64,000 nucleotides of DNA from Spirosomataceae bacterium TFI 002 (GTDB lineage Bacteria; Bacteroidota; Bacteroidia; Cytophagales; Spirosomataceae). The notes under the pieces are model-generated. The model made no database searches. It saw only the letters and a list, made by a program, of their open reading frames with translations, and was not told where the DNA came from. Below are positions 1 through 9,286 of the stretch, piece after piece. The translations under genes and the position numbers were made by a program. The number at the start of each line of letters is the position of its first letter. The first letter of the stretch is position 1. The stretch lies in the NCBI GenBank assembly GCA_900230115.1, contig LT907983.1, forward strand, positions 3,611,001 through 3,675,000, read 5' to 3'.

Positions 1-1075
1 CTACTTTTTTCAATCCTTCTAATGTTTCTACATTGAACCTTTGACTTACAAAAAACTTAGCTTCCAATGCTGGTGAGCCATAGGCCAATGGATACACAGA
101 GCAAAAAGGAGTGTTAGCTTCTTCAATAGCCGATTCGCTAGCTCCAGCAAAAGTATAAACCTTACTTGGAGTGAATTCCTTTTCGGCTCCGCCCATCACT
201 AGGTCATAAAACTCAGGTTTGGTTTTGTAATCTCCAATGAGCTTATCAGTAGAGGCACCTTCATTTATCCAAGCAGTAAGTACTTGTATTTCGTATGTTG
301 TGAGCTGTGGTTTTCCTTTTGGAGGCATGTGCTCTTTTTCTTCTAATGGTAACAGAGCTCTTTTGATCAAATGGCTATTTAAAGCATTTCCTGGTTCCCA
401 TAGAAAACCATTTTTACCACCTTTCATTAACTTGGCAATGGTGCTCATGTTGAGCTCTCCTTTTACTTTTTGGTCATTATGGCACTGTATACACTTCTGT
501 TCCAGAATAGGAAATATCTTAGCGGTATAGATATTTGACGAGTCAGTTAATTCTATTTTTTCTTCTGTTTTAAATGCCTCGAAAATAAAATTCTCTCCGT
601 GCGTAATTTCGCCACCAATATGCCCTGCGGCTATCATGGCAACCATTCCTGCTCCTAAAATTCCCCATTCAATTTTTGGGTTTTGAATTTTTGGGAAAAG
701 GTAAATGAGGTAAGCGATCCAGCTAAAAAGTACACCGGTCCATTTATGCCAAAATAACTGATCAATAGAGTATGAGCTCTCGTTGCTGAGAAATAGTCCA
801 AATATTGCTGTAGAAACGGCAAGCAATGCGGTTGTACCAGCTAAGAGCGTAAAGATCTTTGAGAAGGTATCGGCTTCCAGTTCTTTTTTGAAAAGAAACA
901 AGACAATCAAAGCCACAAATAAACCTATAGGCAAATGGAGTAAAAGTGGATGCATCCTTCCTAAAGGTTGCAAAAAAACTGGAACTTGAAGCTTTGATTC
1001 GAATAGAAGAAAGAAAACCAAAAGCACATTTAGACCAACAAGTCCATTGCTTAATATTTTATGAAATTTACTCAT
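1..1075 (-). CDS. Membrane c-type cytochrome, DUF2231-like plus PSCyt1-like domain (partial)
   Basis: I translated this frame by hand; it opens with ATG at 1075 and stays open to the left edge, so at least 358 residues are visible and the C-terminus is missing. Residues 1-160 hold about five hydrophobic segments with conserved membrane histidines (MHPLLLHLPIG near residue 41, FWHKWTG near 108, AGHIGGEITHG near 150), the pattern of DUF2231-type membrane proteins, which may bind b-type haem. A covalent haem site CIQCH lies at residues 195-199, followed by a c-type cytochrome domain of the kind found in Planctomycetes-like proteins, ending in EHMPPKGKPQL and a WINEGAS segment. It is last in a same-strand run with the DUF1501 and DUF1549/DUF1553 genes, which suggests a shared redox or surface function. 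The family assignment is by motif only; the electron partner is unknown. Confidence 0.75.
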   Translation of the reverse strand, partial: MSKFHKILSNGLVGLNVLLVFFLLFESKLQVPVFLQPLGRMHPLLLHLPIGLFVALIVLFLFKKELEADTFSKIFTLLAGTTALLAVSTAIFGLFLSNESSYSIDQLFWHKWTGVLFSWIAYLIYLFPKIQNPKIEWGILGAGMVAMIAAGHIGGEITHGENFIFEAFKTEEKIELTDSSNIYTAKIFPILEQKCIQCHNDQKVKGELNMSTIAKLMKGGKNGFLWEPGNALNSHLIKRALLPLEEKEHMPPKGKPQLTTYEIQVLTAWINEGASTDKLIGDYKTKPEFYDLVMGGAEKEFTPSKVYTFAGASESAIEEANTPFCSVYPLAYGSPALEAKFFVSQRFNVETLEGLKKV

Positions 1076-1187
1076 GGATAAGAGGTAATAACAATTCGCT
1101 TGTATCGGTTGAAATTAGGACGTATGCCTATGTTTCAACTTAGGGTTAAGTGATATATTTTTGATTATTAAATGGATTCCAAAAGTA

Positions 1188-2645
1188 TCAGGCCAATATT
1201 CCTGGTACCAACTTACCGGCAACATCAGTAAGTCTATACCTTCTTCCTAAGTGCTTGTAGGTCAATTTTTCGTGATCTAGCCCAGCCAGGTGCATAACAG
1301 TCGCATGGAAATCATTAACGTGAACTGGATCTTTGATAATGTTGTATCCAAATTCATCTGTTTCTCCATAAACTGTTCCGGGCTTTATTCCACCACCAGC
1401 CATCCAGATACTGTATGCCCTTGGGTGATGGTCGCGACCATAATTGTCTTTTGTAAATGAACCTTGGCAATAGTTTGTTCTTCCAAATTCACCACCCCAA
1501 ATCACGAGTGTTTCGTCTAGCAATCCTCTTTGCTTAAGGTCGGTAATAAGGGCAGCAGAAGCTCTATCCACATCCATAGCTTGACCAGCCATTTCGTTGG
1601 GTAAGTTACCATGCTGATCCCATCCTTGATGATAGAGTTGTACAAACCTCACTCCCGATTCTGAAAGTTTTCGTGCCATTAAGGCATTTGCTGCGTAAGT
1701 ACCAGGTATCAAACATTCTGGACCGTACATTTTTATGATATGGTCAGGCTCTTTGGACAAGTCGGTAAGCTCAGGTACAGCAGTTTGCATTCTGTAGGCC
1801 ATTTCGTACTGTTGTACTTTGGCTTGAATTTCGGGGTCTCCATTTTGCTCAAAGCCCATTCCATTCAATTCGGCAAGCTTATCGAGCATTTTCCTTCTTG
1901 CTTTTTTGTCCAAAGCCTCAGGGTCATTTAGATATAAAATAGGATCTTCTCCACTGCTAAATATAACGCCTTGGTGTGTTGAGTCTAAAAAGCCATTGCT
2001 CCACAATTTGGAATAAACTCCTTGACCATTTCCTTTTCCTCTCGAAAGTAGCACACAGTAGGCAGGCAAGTTTTTGTTTTCGCTACCCAATCCATAACTC
2101 ATCCATGCACCCATGCTTGGCCTGTTGCCAATTTGAGCACCAGTTTGCATAAAAGTAAGAGCAGGGTCATGGTTGATGGCCTCGGTATGCATGGATTTCA
2201 CGATACAGATATCATCAGCGATTTTGGCAATATTGGGAAATACATCGCTTATCCATGCTCCTGACTTGCCATATTGCTGGAAGCCAAACTTTGAACCTAC
2301 CATTGGGAAGCTCTTTTGATTGCTGGTCATTCCTGTTAGTCGCTGAGAACCACGAATGCTCTCAGGCAAGTCTTCTCCAGCTCTTTTTATCAAAGTTGGT
2401 TTATAGTCAAAAGTCTCCAATTGACTAGGGGCACCGTTTTGAAAAAGGTAAATGATCTTTTTTGCTTTAGGTGCAAAATGAGGGATCCCTAATGGTAAAG
2501 AGTCTAAACTAGCACTATTGCTACCAGTAAAAAGATCGGGCATGAGCAATGATCCCAAGCCCATTGCCCCAAGACCAATTGCTGTTTTGCCTAAAAAATG
2601 TCTTCGAGTAACATTTAATTTATGATTCAAAAATTCCTTCTCCAT
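1188..2645 (-). CDS. DUF1501 domain protein with twin-arginine-type leader
   Basis: 485 residues, ATG start. The N-terminus carries TRRHFLGK (residues 13-20) followed by a hydrophobic Gly/Ala stretch, a twin-arginine-type export signal. The body matches DUF1501, an alkaline-phosphatase/sulfatase-superfamily fold common in Planctomycetes and many Cytophagales: KIIYLFQNGAPSQLETFDYK near residue 63, a GGEFGR segment and DHHPRAYSIWMAGGG near residue 404. It lacks the Cys-x-Pro-x-Arg formylglycine motif of true sulfatases. The gene ends 112 bases before the downstream cytochrome start and lies 4 bases after the DUF1549/DUF1553 gene, the usual genetic partner of DUF1501. The enzymatic activity of the family is not established; a role in handling polysaccharides or other polymers outside the cytoplasm is an inference from neighbours. 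Confidence 0.85.
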   Translation of the reverse strand: MEKEFLNHKLNVTRRHFLGKTAIGLGAMGLGSLLMPDLFTGSNSASLDSLPLGIPHFAPKAKKIIYLFQNGAPSQLETFDYKPTLIKRAGEDLPESIRGSQRLTGMTSNQKSFPMVGSKFGFQQYGKSGAWISDVFPNIAKIADDICIVKSMHTEAINHDPALTFMQTGAQIGNRPSMGAWMSYGLGSENKNLPAYCVLLSRGKGNGQGVYSKLWSNGFLDSTHQGVIFSSGEDPILYLNDPEALDKKARRKMLDKLAELNGMGFEQNGDPEIQAKVQQYEMAYRMQTAVPELTDLSKEPDHIIKMYGPECLIPGTYAANALMARKLSESGVRFVQLYHQGWDQHGNLPNEMAGQAMDVDRASAALITDLKQRGLLDETLVIWGGEFGRTNYCQGSFTKDNYGRDHHPRAYSIWMAGGGIKPGTVYGETDEFGYNIIKDPVHVNDFHATVMHLAGLDHEKLTYKHLGRRYRLTDVAGKLVPGILA

Positions 2646-2649
2646 AGTT

Positions 2650-4980
2650 TTATACTCTTACGAGGGTTTCCTCCATGTTGTACATAATTTGAATGGTGTT
2701 CATAAGTGCTGCAACAGCTACTTTGTTGCCCTTATAATTGCTTTCGTATTCTCCCACCAAGAGAAGTTTTTCTGCTTTTGTAGGCTCTTTTTGTAACCTT
2801 TCCTTTTCTTCTTCAAAGTAGGTAAGAAGAACTCCAGTTTCTTCTTTACTTGGTTTTCGGCACAGAATCCTTTGAAAAGCATTTGAAATCGACTTCTCGT
2901 CACCTAGTTTCTTGTTGGTTAAGTTTTCGGCGAGCACCCTTGATGCTTCTACAATAACCGGATCATTTAGCATCACCAATGCTTGCAAGGGCGTATTGGT
3001 TCTGGTGCGAGATACTTCGCATTGGTCTCGGTTACTCGCATCAAAAATGAGCATATTGGGTGGCGGAACAGTACGTTTTATAAATACATACATTCCTCTC
3101 CTATATATATTGTCTCCGTGATCCTGTACGTATTTTGCCAGCGTTCCCCTTCCTGAAGTAGCACTTTCCCAAATACCATCAGGTTGATATGGTTTGAAAC
3201 TTGGTCCACCTACTTCTTCGTTCAATATTCCCGCAGATTTTAATGCTAGGTCCCTGATGCTCTCGGCTGCAATACGGTTACGAGAACTACGAGCAAGGAA
3301 ATTGTTTGCTGGGTCAATTTTTAGATGCTTATCTTTCACAACAGAAGATTGCTGGTAGGTAGCGGACATTAATATTTTTTTAATCACCTTTTTAACATCC
3401 CAACCATTCTCTTGAAAATCAACAGCTAGCCAATCTAATAACTCAGGATGCGAAGGAAGGTCTCCTTGCATACCAAAGTCACCAACTGTTCTCACTATTC
3501 CTTGACCAAAAAACTGCTCCCAAAGGCGATTGACATAAACTCTTGCAGTGAGTGGGTTTTCTTTAGAAGTTAGCCACTGTGCAAGACCATATCTATTTGG
3601 TGCATATTTTATGGTGTCAAAACTCATGATGCTTTTTGGTAGTCCAAAAGTGACGAGTTCACCATTTTGGTCATAGTTTCCACGCTCAAGTATGTACGTA
3701 TTTCTTAAACCAATAGAATCCTTCATTACCATTACTTCTACATCAGCGGTGTCTTTCTTGTTGATGAATTTGAAAATGGATTCAGTTTCTTCCTGTGTGA
3801 TCTTTATGGCAGGCTTGTCTGCAAAAGAAAAATCAATGGTACCAGCTAGTCCTTTCTCGGGGACTTGGTTGAAAAATGCATAGGTGCTGAAATAGTCTTT
3901 CTGGCTGATGGGGTCGTATTTGTGATCATGACATTTTGAACATTCAAATGTCATCGCCAAAAAAGCTTTACCAAAGGTATTGGTACGGTCTGTCACATAT
4001 TCAGATCGGTACTCTTCATCTATTACGCCACCTTCTTGGGTGATTTTGTGGTTCCTATTGAAACCCGTAGCTAGTATGCTTTCCTTGTTTTTATTAGGGA
4101 TAAGGTCACCTGCGAGTTGCCAAGTAATAAATTTATCGTAGCTATAATTTGAGTTAAAAGCATGTATCACCCAATCTCTCCATGGCCACATGGTTCTTAG
4201 TCCGTCGTCTTGATATCCGTGAGAATCTGCATAGCGGGCAATGTCCAGCCAAGAAAGAGCCATTTTTTCACCAAAATGCTTACTTGCCAACAACTTATCT
4301 ACAGCTTTTTCATAAGCATCATCACTTTCGTCTGTTAAGAAACTTTCTTGCACCTCTAGGGTAGGAGGCAAGCCAGTTAGATCTAATGAGATTCTTTTTA
4401 GTAAAGTTGCTTTATCTGCTTTTTCGTTTGGTTCAAGGCCATTTTCATCCATTTTAGCCCAAGTGAAAAAGTCGATTTCGTTTTGTACCCAGTCTTTGTC
4501 TGCTTTAGGAAGTTCGCTTTTTTCTGGAGCGATAAAAGACCAGTGTGGCTTATACTTTGCTCCTTGCTTGATCCACTTTTCTATTAAATCAATTTCTTTT
4601 TGACTCAAGTTTAAGTTCGCTTCTGGTGGCGGCATCAATAGACTAGAGTCTTGGGTGACTATGCGAAGGTATACTTCGGACATTGATGGATCGCCTGCAA
4701 CTAGGGCATGTTTTCCTGGGCTTTCTTTAAGTGCTGCAAAAGCTCCTTCTTCGGTATCTAGTCTGAAATCGGCTTCTCGCTTATTGGCATCTGGGCCATG
4801 GCATTTAAAGCACTTGTCCGACAGGATGGGGCGAATATGGAAGTTGTAGTCTACTAAATCGGGAATTCTCTCTGATGCTTTTGACTCCGTAGTGCAATTG
4901 TATAGCACAACACTGCAAAATAATCCAACAGTAGATAAAATGGCTAGGCTGATATATCTTTTCCGAGATTGATTGAACAT
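2650..4980 (-). CDS. PSCyt1/DUF1549/DUF1553 cytochrome-like lipoprotein
   Basis: An upstream extension to 5034 would need a TTG start; I prefer the ATG at 4980, which gives 776 residues and a clean lipoprotein-like leader ending near LYNC (Cys 29). The first domain is a c-type cytochrome (PSCyt1) with CFKCH at residues 57-61. It is followed by DUF1549 (SLDLTGLPPT) and a second haem-like CSKCHDHKYDP, then DUF1553 (ARVYVNRLWEQFFGQGIVRT and HPELLDWLA) to the C-terminus. This domain order is classical for Planctomycetes proteins and is also frequent in Cytophagales, nearly always beside a DUF1501 gene as here. The two CxxCH sites suggest haem attachment and electron transfer at the periplasmic face or outer membrane; the substrate is unknown. 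Translation is probably coupled to the DUF1501 gene (4-base gap). Confidence 0.85.
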   Translation of the reverse strand: MFNQSRKRYISLAILSTVGLFCSVVLYNCTTESKASERIPDLVDYNFHIRPILSDKCFKCHGPDANKREADFRLDTEEGAFAALKESPGKHALVAGDPSMSEVYLRIVTQDSSLLMPPPEANLNLSQKEIDLIEKWIKQGAKYKPHWSFIAPEKSELPKADKDWVQNEIDFFTWAKMDENGLEPNEKADKATLLKRISLDLTGLPPTLEVQESFLTDESDDAYEKAVDKLLASKHFGEKMALSWLDIARYADSHGYQDDGLRTMWPWRDWVIHAFNSNYSYDKFITWQLAGDLIPNKNKESILATGFNRNHKITQEGGVIDEEYRSEYVTDRTNTFGKAFLAMTFECSKCHDHKYDPISQKDYFSTYAFFNQVPEKGLAGTIDFSFADKPAIKITQEETESIFKFINKKDTADVEVMVMKDSIGLRNTYILERGNYDQNGELVTFGLPKSIMSFDTIKYAPNRYGLAQWLTSKENPLTARVYVNRLWEQFFGQGIVRTVGDFGMQGDLPSHPELLDWLAVDFQENGWDVKKVIKKILMSATYQQSSVVKDKHLKIDPANNFLARSSRNRIAAESIRDLALKSAGILNEEVGGPSFKPYQPDGIWESATSGRGTLAKYVQDHGDNIYRRGMYVFIKRTVPPPNMLIFDASNRDQCEVSRTRTNTPLQALVMLNDPVIVEASRVLAENLTNKKLGDEKSISNAFQRILCRKPSKEETGVLLTYFEEEKERLQKEPTKAEKLLLVGEYESNYKGNKVAVAALMNTIQIMYNMEETLVRV

Positions 4981-5072
4981 TGAAGTGTATTTATAAATTT
5001 TTTTAAAAATAACCTTTCCAATGTAATTTTTCAAGTAAAATTAGGATTAAATACTACTTGTGCTAAACCATG

Positions 5073-6425
5073 TCAAAATTCTATCAGGTTAAGTAAATTT
5101 GCTGTTATAGGTGTTGGATTCCAAGCTTTGTTTATGACTAGTGCTGCACCTAGCGAAGAAGCTATTGCGAGAGAGCTAGCATATACTTTTTTGTCATAAA
5201 ATGCCTCAGAAAGTAGTTTCATGAAAAGCTCATTTTTGGAAAATCCACCATCCACGAAGATGGTTTTTGGCACAACGCTTCCCATTGTTAGTTTCATGGA
5301 AGTTATCTGCTGTACCACAAGATCCATTATGAATTGATGATAAGCTTCTTCGAAAGAAACAAAAGTGTTTAGGTTTCTATCCATGAAAGGACAGTCGAGC
5401 AAATTACCAACTTCAATTTCTTGAGGAAGGCTTTGGTTTTGCTTTTTACGAAGCTTTCTCACAATATTCACATCATAGGCTATCCTTTTGAAATAATCAA
5501 GAGGCTTGTCGAAATGTGCTGAAAGGTGTTTTGTAACTCTATTATGCTCATTTCCTGAATACAGTCTTGCTGCTCTTACAGTCTTACCATCATACCTAAT
5601 GAAGTTAAGGCAGTCGCTCGATAAGCTTTTTGCATCTAGTGTATCGGTTGAGAATGGATTTAGTGTAATGCTCCATGTACCTGTAGAAAGTAAAATAAAT
5701 GGTTCACTTGCCGATTGTAAATAAGGTACAAGTGCCGCTGAGCTATCATGAATTCCAATTCCGTAACTTATTCCATCTTTTTGCTTGAATGTATCTGCAG
5801 GCAGTGGAGGTAGCATTGCACTTTTTAGGTTTTCAGCCTTTATCCATGAGTGGAAATCGTTTTGATTAAAGTCCCAAAACATTGTGTGGCAACCCAAACT
5901 CGTGTATTCATTACTTATTTCACCGCTCAGGAGGTAAATACAGTATTGGGGAAGGTGCAATGAATATTTTATATTTTTAAAACTCTCAGTTTTTTGATAT
6001 TTTATCCAATAGAGTTGATTTGCAGAATTGAGCATACCAAGATCAGGGCTTGCTGTTTCGAGCGAAACTTGAGCCATTGGGCCATATTTTTCTTGAAATG
6101 TGTCTTTACTTTCTTTTGGAAAAGGCTTGGTGTAATTGTAAAGTGGACAAACGGGTTTTCCATCTTTATCTAAATGAACCAAACTAGCACCATATGCAGA
6201 TACATTGACAGCCAAGATTTCTAAATCCTCTCTTTTTTTTAAGGCTTCAAAGCTGCTTTTGATCCAATTGCTGAGTAAGATTAAATCCTCACATTCGTCT
6301 CCATCTTCATCTACAGTAAGAGGTAATTGTTCTTCTTCTTGATAAATTGTTTCAAGATTTTGATTTAAAACAAAAAGCTTTTTGTTGGTTTTGCCAATGT
6401 CATATATGACACATACTTTCTTCAT
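5073..6425 (-). CDS. FGGY-family carbohydrate kinase (rhamnulokinase/fuculokinase-like)
   Basis: 450 residues, close to the usual FGGY kinase length. The N-terminal phosphate-binding motif DIGKTNKK begins at residue 9; the catalytic Asp is probably D227 in GIHDSSAALVPY; the second nucleotide-binding segment is LSTGTWS (245-251); and FVDGGFSKNELF is the adenosine motif near the C-terminus. The enzyme should phosphorylate a ketose or deoxy-sugar with ATP in the cytoplasm. The D-x-G-K-T-N start, rather than D-x-G-T-T, is typical of the rhamnulokinase/L-fuculokinase side of the family, but the exact sugar cannot be assigned. It precedes the DUF1549/DUF1553 operon by 92 bases with no visible terminator, so co-transcription is possible. 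It may serve the sugar island 16 kb away, which has a mutarotase but no kinase. Confidence 0.85.
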   Translation of the reverse strand: MKKVCVIYDIGKTNKKLFVLNQNLETIYQEEEQLPLTVDEDGDECEDLILLSNWIKSSFEALKKREDLEILAVNVSAYGASLVHLDKDGKPVCPLYNYTKPFPKESKDTFQEKYGPMAQVSLETASPDLGMLNSANQLYWIKYQKTESFKNIKYSLHLPQYCIYLLSGEISNEYTSLGCHTMFWDFNQNDFHSWIKAENLKSAMLPPLPADTFKQKDGISYGIGIHDSSAALVPYLQSASEPFILLSTGTWSITLNPFSTDTLDAKSLSSDCLNFIRYDGKTVRAARLYSGNEHNRVTKHLSAHFDKPLDYFKRIAYDVNIVRKLRKKQNQSLPQEIEVGNLLDCPFMDRNLNTFVSFEEAYHQFIMDLVVQQITSMKLTMGSVVPKTIFVDGGFSKNELFMKLLSEAFYDKKVYASSLAIASSLGAALVINKAWNPTPITANLLNLIEF

Positions 6426-6461
6426 CTGGATGCTTTGAATAGAGTGTTCAGGTATTTAATA

Positions 6462-6469
6462 CAAACTTA
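6462..6469 (-). promoter_or_regulatory. Candidate -7 box for the FGGY kinase gene
   Basis: Read on the minus strand the sequence is TAAGTTTG, a full match to the Bacteroidota -7 consensus TAnnTTTG, about 37 bases upstream of the kinase ATG. No good TTG box is found at the expected distance, so this is a weak call. Confidence 0.3.
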
Positions 6470-6558
6470 AAAGAAACTTTTGGATTCTAGGAACTTAGGA
6501 ATACCAATGCATCATTTTGAGTTAAAAAGATATAAGATTTACTGCAAGGCTAAAAGAA

Positions 6559-6589
6559 TTTGGGTTTAAAGAATTCTTAACGACCTTTG
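6559..6589 (+). promoter_or_regulatory. Candidate promoter of purD
   Basis: TTTG at 6559-6562, then a 19-base spacer, then GACCTTTG at 6582-6589, one mismatch from TAnnTTTG. The implied transcription start is about 20 bases before the purD ATG. Confidence 0.45.
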
Positions 6590-6614
6590 CACCCGTCGAA
6601 ATTTAGATTAAAAA

Positions 6615-7898
6615 ATGAACATACTTGTATTAGGCTCAGGAGGTAGAGAACACACATTCGCTTGGAAGTTGAAGCAATCTTCTAATTGTGATCAGCTTTT
6701 TGTTTCACCGGGTAACGCTGGCACGGCACAAATTGCTGTCAATGTTGAGCTCGATACTTTTGAAGACATTGCAGACTTTATTTTGAATAAAAATATTGAA
6801 ATGTTGTTAGTAGGCCCTGAGGCTCCATTAGTTGCTGGCGTTGTTGATTATTTTAAAGCTGATAAGAGATTTAAGAAGTTATTGATCATTGGGCCTGATA
6901 AAGCGGGAGCTCAATTAGAAGGAAGTAAAGATTTTTCTAAGGACTTCATGGTAAAGTATGGAGTGCCTACAGCATATTCTGAAACATTTACGGCAGAAAG
7001 CTTAGCAGAAGGGAAGGCTTATTTGGCAAAACAAAAAGGACCTTACGTACTCAAAGCAGATGGCCTTGCGGCAGGGAAAGGAGTAATAATTACGGCGGAT
7101 TTGGCTGAAGCTCAACAATCGCTACACGAAATGCTCGCCGATGCTAAATTTGGTGAAGCGAGCTCAAAAGTTTTGGTTGAGCAATATTTAGATGGAATTG
7201 AGTTATCGGTATTTGTCTTATGTGATGGATCAAACTATGTGATATTGCCAGAAGCGAAGGATTATAAAAGAATAGGTGTTGGTGATACAGGTCCCAATAC
7301 AGGCGGAATGGGTGCAGTTTCTCCTGTGCCGTTTGCTGGCGAAGAGTTTTTGCAAAAGGTTGAAGATAGAGTTGTGAAGCCAAGTTTGAATGGTCTCAAA
7401 AGTGAAGGGATTCATTATGTAGGCTTCTTATTTATTGGCTTGATGAATATTGCTGGTGATCCGTTCGTTATTGAATATAATGTTCGAATGGGAGATCCCG
7501 AAACTCAGGTTGTTTTACCAAGAATCAAAACTGATTTTGTAAGGTTATTGAAGGCAGCAGGACAAGGGAAATTGGACAAGATTAAGCTCAAAGTAAGTCC
7601 AAAACACGCTGTAACTAGTGTAGTAGTGGCAGGAGGTTATCCTGAAGCATATAAAAAAGGTAAAGTGATGACATTGCCTGAGGAGCAAAGTGATACCTTA
7701 CAGTTTCATGCAGGAACCAAAAACTCAGAAGGGCAGATTGTCACAAATGGCGGAAGAGTTATGGCATTTACAGGCATGGCGAGAACGTTGCAAGCGGCGG
7801 TAAGGAAATCTCAATCCTTGGCACGAAAGGTGGCTTATTCAGGTAAATATTACAGAAAAGATATAGGTAAAGACCTATTGGAGTGGATAAAGAAGTAA
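6615..7898 (+). CDS. purD: Phosphoribosylamine-glycine ligase
   Basis: 427 residues, the standard length for PurD (GARS). This cytoplasmic enzyme joins glycine to 5-phosphoribosylamine using ATP, the second step of purine synthesis. The N-terminal domain begins MNILVLGSGGREH and contains GPEAPLVAGVVDYF. The ATP-grasp region follows with VLKADGLAAGKGV, and GGMGAVSPVPF and EYNVRMGDPETQ mark the active site. ATG at 6615 is the only sensible start and fits the upstream promoter. The gene is not in a purine operon here; the next gene begins 161 bases downstream and is unrelated. No anomaly is seen. Confidence 0.97.
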   Translation: MNILVLGSGGREHTFAWKLKQSSNCDQLFVSPGNAGTAQIAVNVELDTFEDIADFILNKNIEMLLVGPEAPLVAGVVDYFKADKRFKKLLIIGPDKAGAQLEGSKDFSKDFMVKYGVPTAYSETFTAESLAEGKAYLAKQKGPYVLKADGLAAGKGVIITADLAEAQQSLHEMLADAKFGEASSKVLVEQYLDGIELSVFVLCDGSNYVILPEAKDYKRIGVGDTGPNTGGMGAVSPVPFAGEEFLQKVEDRVVKPSLNGLKSEGIHYVGFLFIGLMNIAGDPFVIEYNVRMGDPETQVVLPRIKTDFVRLLKAAGQGKLDKIKLKVSPKHAVTSVVVAGGYPEAYKKGKVMTLPEEQSDTLQFHAGTKNSEGQIVTNGGRVMAFTGMARTLQAAVRKSQSLARKVAYSGKYYRKDIGKDLLEWIKK

Positions 7899-8031
7899 GT
7901 GCTTCATAATAGGCGTGTTTCAGAAATTTGGTATCCAAATCGAATGAAATAAGATTTATTTGTCGCATATTTACATCAGAATCTTTAATTGGATTTTTTT
8001 AAGTTCAAAGGTTCGTTTTGTTTAAATTATA

Positions 8032-8043
8032 GACCCTAGGGTC
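8032..8043. promoter_or_regulatory. Perfect 12-bp palindrome upstream of the ricT-like gene
   Basis: GACCCTAGGGTC is a perfect inverted repeat ending 16 bases before the ATG of the next gene. It could be an operator or a small leader hairpin. There is no T-run, so it is not a typical terminator. Confidence 0.35.
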
Positions 8044-8059
8044 ATTAAGATATATTTTT

Positions 8060-9286
8060 ATGGGTTGTGGACAGTGTTCTTCTGGAAGCTGTGGTAGCAT
8101 AAAGGTTGCTGCGGATGGAGAGAAGTCAAATCACGTAAGTGGTTGTGGTAGTGGAGGTTGTAGTTCGGGAGGGTGTACTAAATTCAATTCTTTTGATTGG
8201 CTCTCGCACATGGAATTACCTGCCGCCATGCGATATAATGTCGTAGAGGTGAAGTTTAAAGGTGGCCGCAAAGATTATTTCCGAAATAATGATGGTTTAG
8301 ATTTATATACGGGCGATTTCGTCGCTTGTGAAATGGCTACTGGGTATCATTTGGGGACTGTTTCACTGCAAGGTGAATTGGTTCGACTTCAAATGATCAA
8401 AAAGGGAATCAAAGACAATAAAGAAGTGCCTAGGCTGATAAGGAAGGCTACAGAATCAGATCTCGAAAAGCATGAAAAGGCAATCAATAGAGACTTGCCA
8501 ACCATGTATAGAGTGAGAGAACTGGTAAAAGAGCGTAACTTGGGAATGAAAATGGCTGATGTTGAATTTCAGTCAGACAACTCAAAAGCAACATTTTATT
8601 ATTCTGCCGAAGATCGAGTAGATTTTAGAGAGTTATTGAAAGTGCTCGCTAGCGAATTCAAGATTCGTGTAGAAATGCGTCAAATAAGTTTGAGGCAAGA
8701 AGCATCTCGTATTGGAGGAATAGGCTCTTGTGGTAGAGAACTTTGTTGTAGCACTTGGCTTACAGATTTTAAATCGATTCCTACAGCAGCTGCGAGGTAT
8801 CAAAACTTATCATTGAATCCTGCAAAATTATCGGGTCAATGTGGTAGGTTGAAATGTTGTCTCAACTATGAGTTAGAAACATATTTAGATGCCTTAATCG
8901 GAATTCCAGAAGTTAGTAAACCACTTTTAACCGAAAAGGGTGAAGCTTACTTGCAAAAGACCGATATATTCCGAAAACTAATGTGGTTTAGTTATAAATC
9001 AGATTCAAACTGGTATTCTATTCCTTGTTCTCAAGTGATAGAAATCATGGATATGAACAAAGCTGGTAAAAAGCCTGTGAGTATTGAGGATTTGAATTTG
9101 CTTGAAAATATTACCCTAACCAAAGTTTCGATCAATTCTGAATTAGATAAGTTGGATCGAAAATTTGCGGAAAAGAAAGGTGCTAGTTCATCCAAGAGTA
9201 GGAATAGGAACAAGAATAAAAAACGAAGGAATAATAACAATAGGAAAAAAGGTAATCGCCCAAACAATGCGAATAATAAAGAATAA
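8060..9286 (+). CDS. RicT-like PSP1-domain protein with Cys-rich N-terminus
   Basis: 408 residues. The centre carries the PSP1 C-terminal domain signature: SCGRELCCSTWL (C224, C229, C230) and QCGRLKCCLNYE (C261, C266, C267). In Bacillus the homologue RicT (YaaT) is part of the Ric complex, which binds Fe-S clusters and affects RNA processing and development; in Bacteroidota the role is not settled. The N-terminus adds six more cysteines in a Gly/Ser-rich segment (C3, C6, C11, C29, C34, C39), and the last roughly 35 residues are a Lys/Arg/Asn-rich tail likely to bind nucleic acid. The stop codon lies inside gldH (20-base overlap), so the two are translationally linked, an arrangement that hints at shared regulation. 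Confidence 0.85.
   Translation: MGCGQCSSGSCGSIKVAADGEKSNHVSGCGSGGCSSGGCTKFNSFDWLSHMELPAAMRYNVVEVKFKGGRKDYFRNNDGLDLYTGDFVACEMATGYHLGTVSLQGELVRLQMIKKGIKDNKEVPRLIRKATESDLEKHEKAINRDLPTMYRVRELVKERNLGMKMADVEFQSDNSKATFYYSAEDRVDFRELLKVLASEFKIRVEMRQISLRQEASRIGGIGSCGRELCCSTWLTDFKSIPTAAARYQNLSLNPAKLSGQCGRLKCCLNYELETYLDALIGIPEVSKPLLTEKGEAYLQKTDIFRKLMWFSYKSDSNWYSIPCSQVIEIMDMNKAGKKPVSIEDLNLLENITLTKVSINSELDKLDRKFAEKKGASSSKSRNRNKNKKRRNNNNRKKGNRPNNANNKE

Noticed and set aside
237-1143. Plus-strand open frames at the left end
   Set aside because: The minus strand has a continuous frame with membrane helices and CIQCH, so the plus-strand frames are shadows.
4981-5034. Extended N-terminus for the DUF1549/DUF1553 protein
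   Set aside because: It would start with TTG and place about 18 extra residues before a good lipoprotein leader; the ATG at 4980 is better.
9165-9266. Longer GldH reading frame starting inside the PSP1 gene
   Set aside because: The extra 34 residues come from the basic-tail coding region of the other gene in another frame; the ATG at 9267 gives a proper lipoprotein signal.
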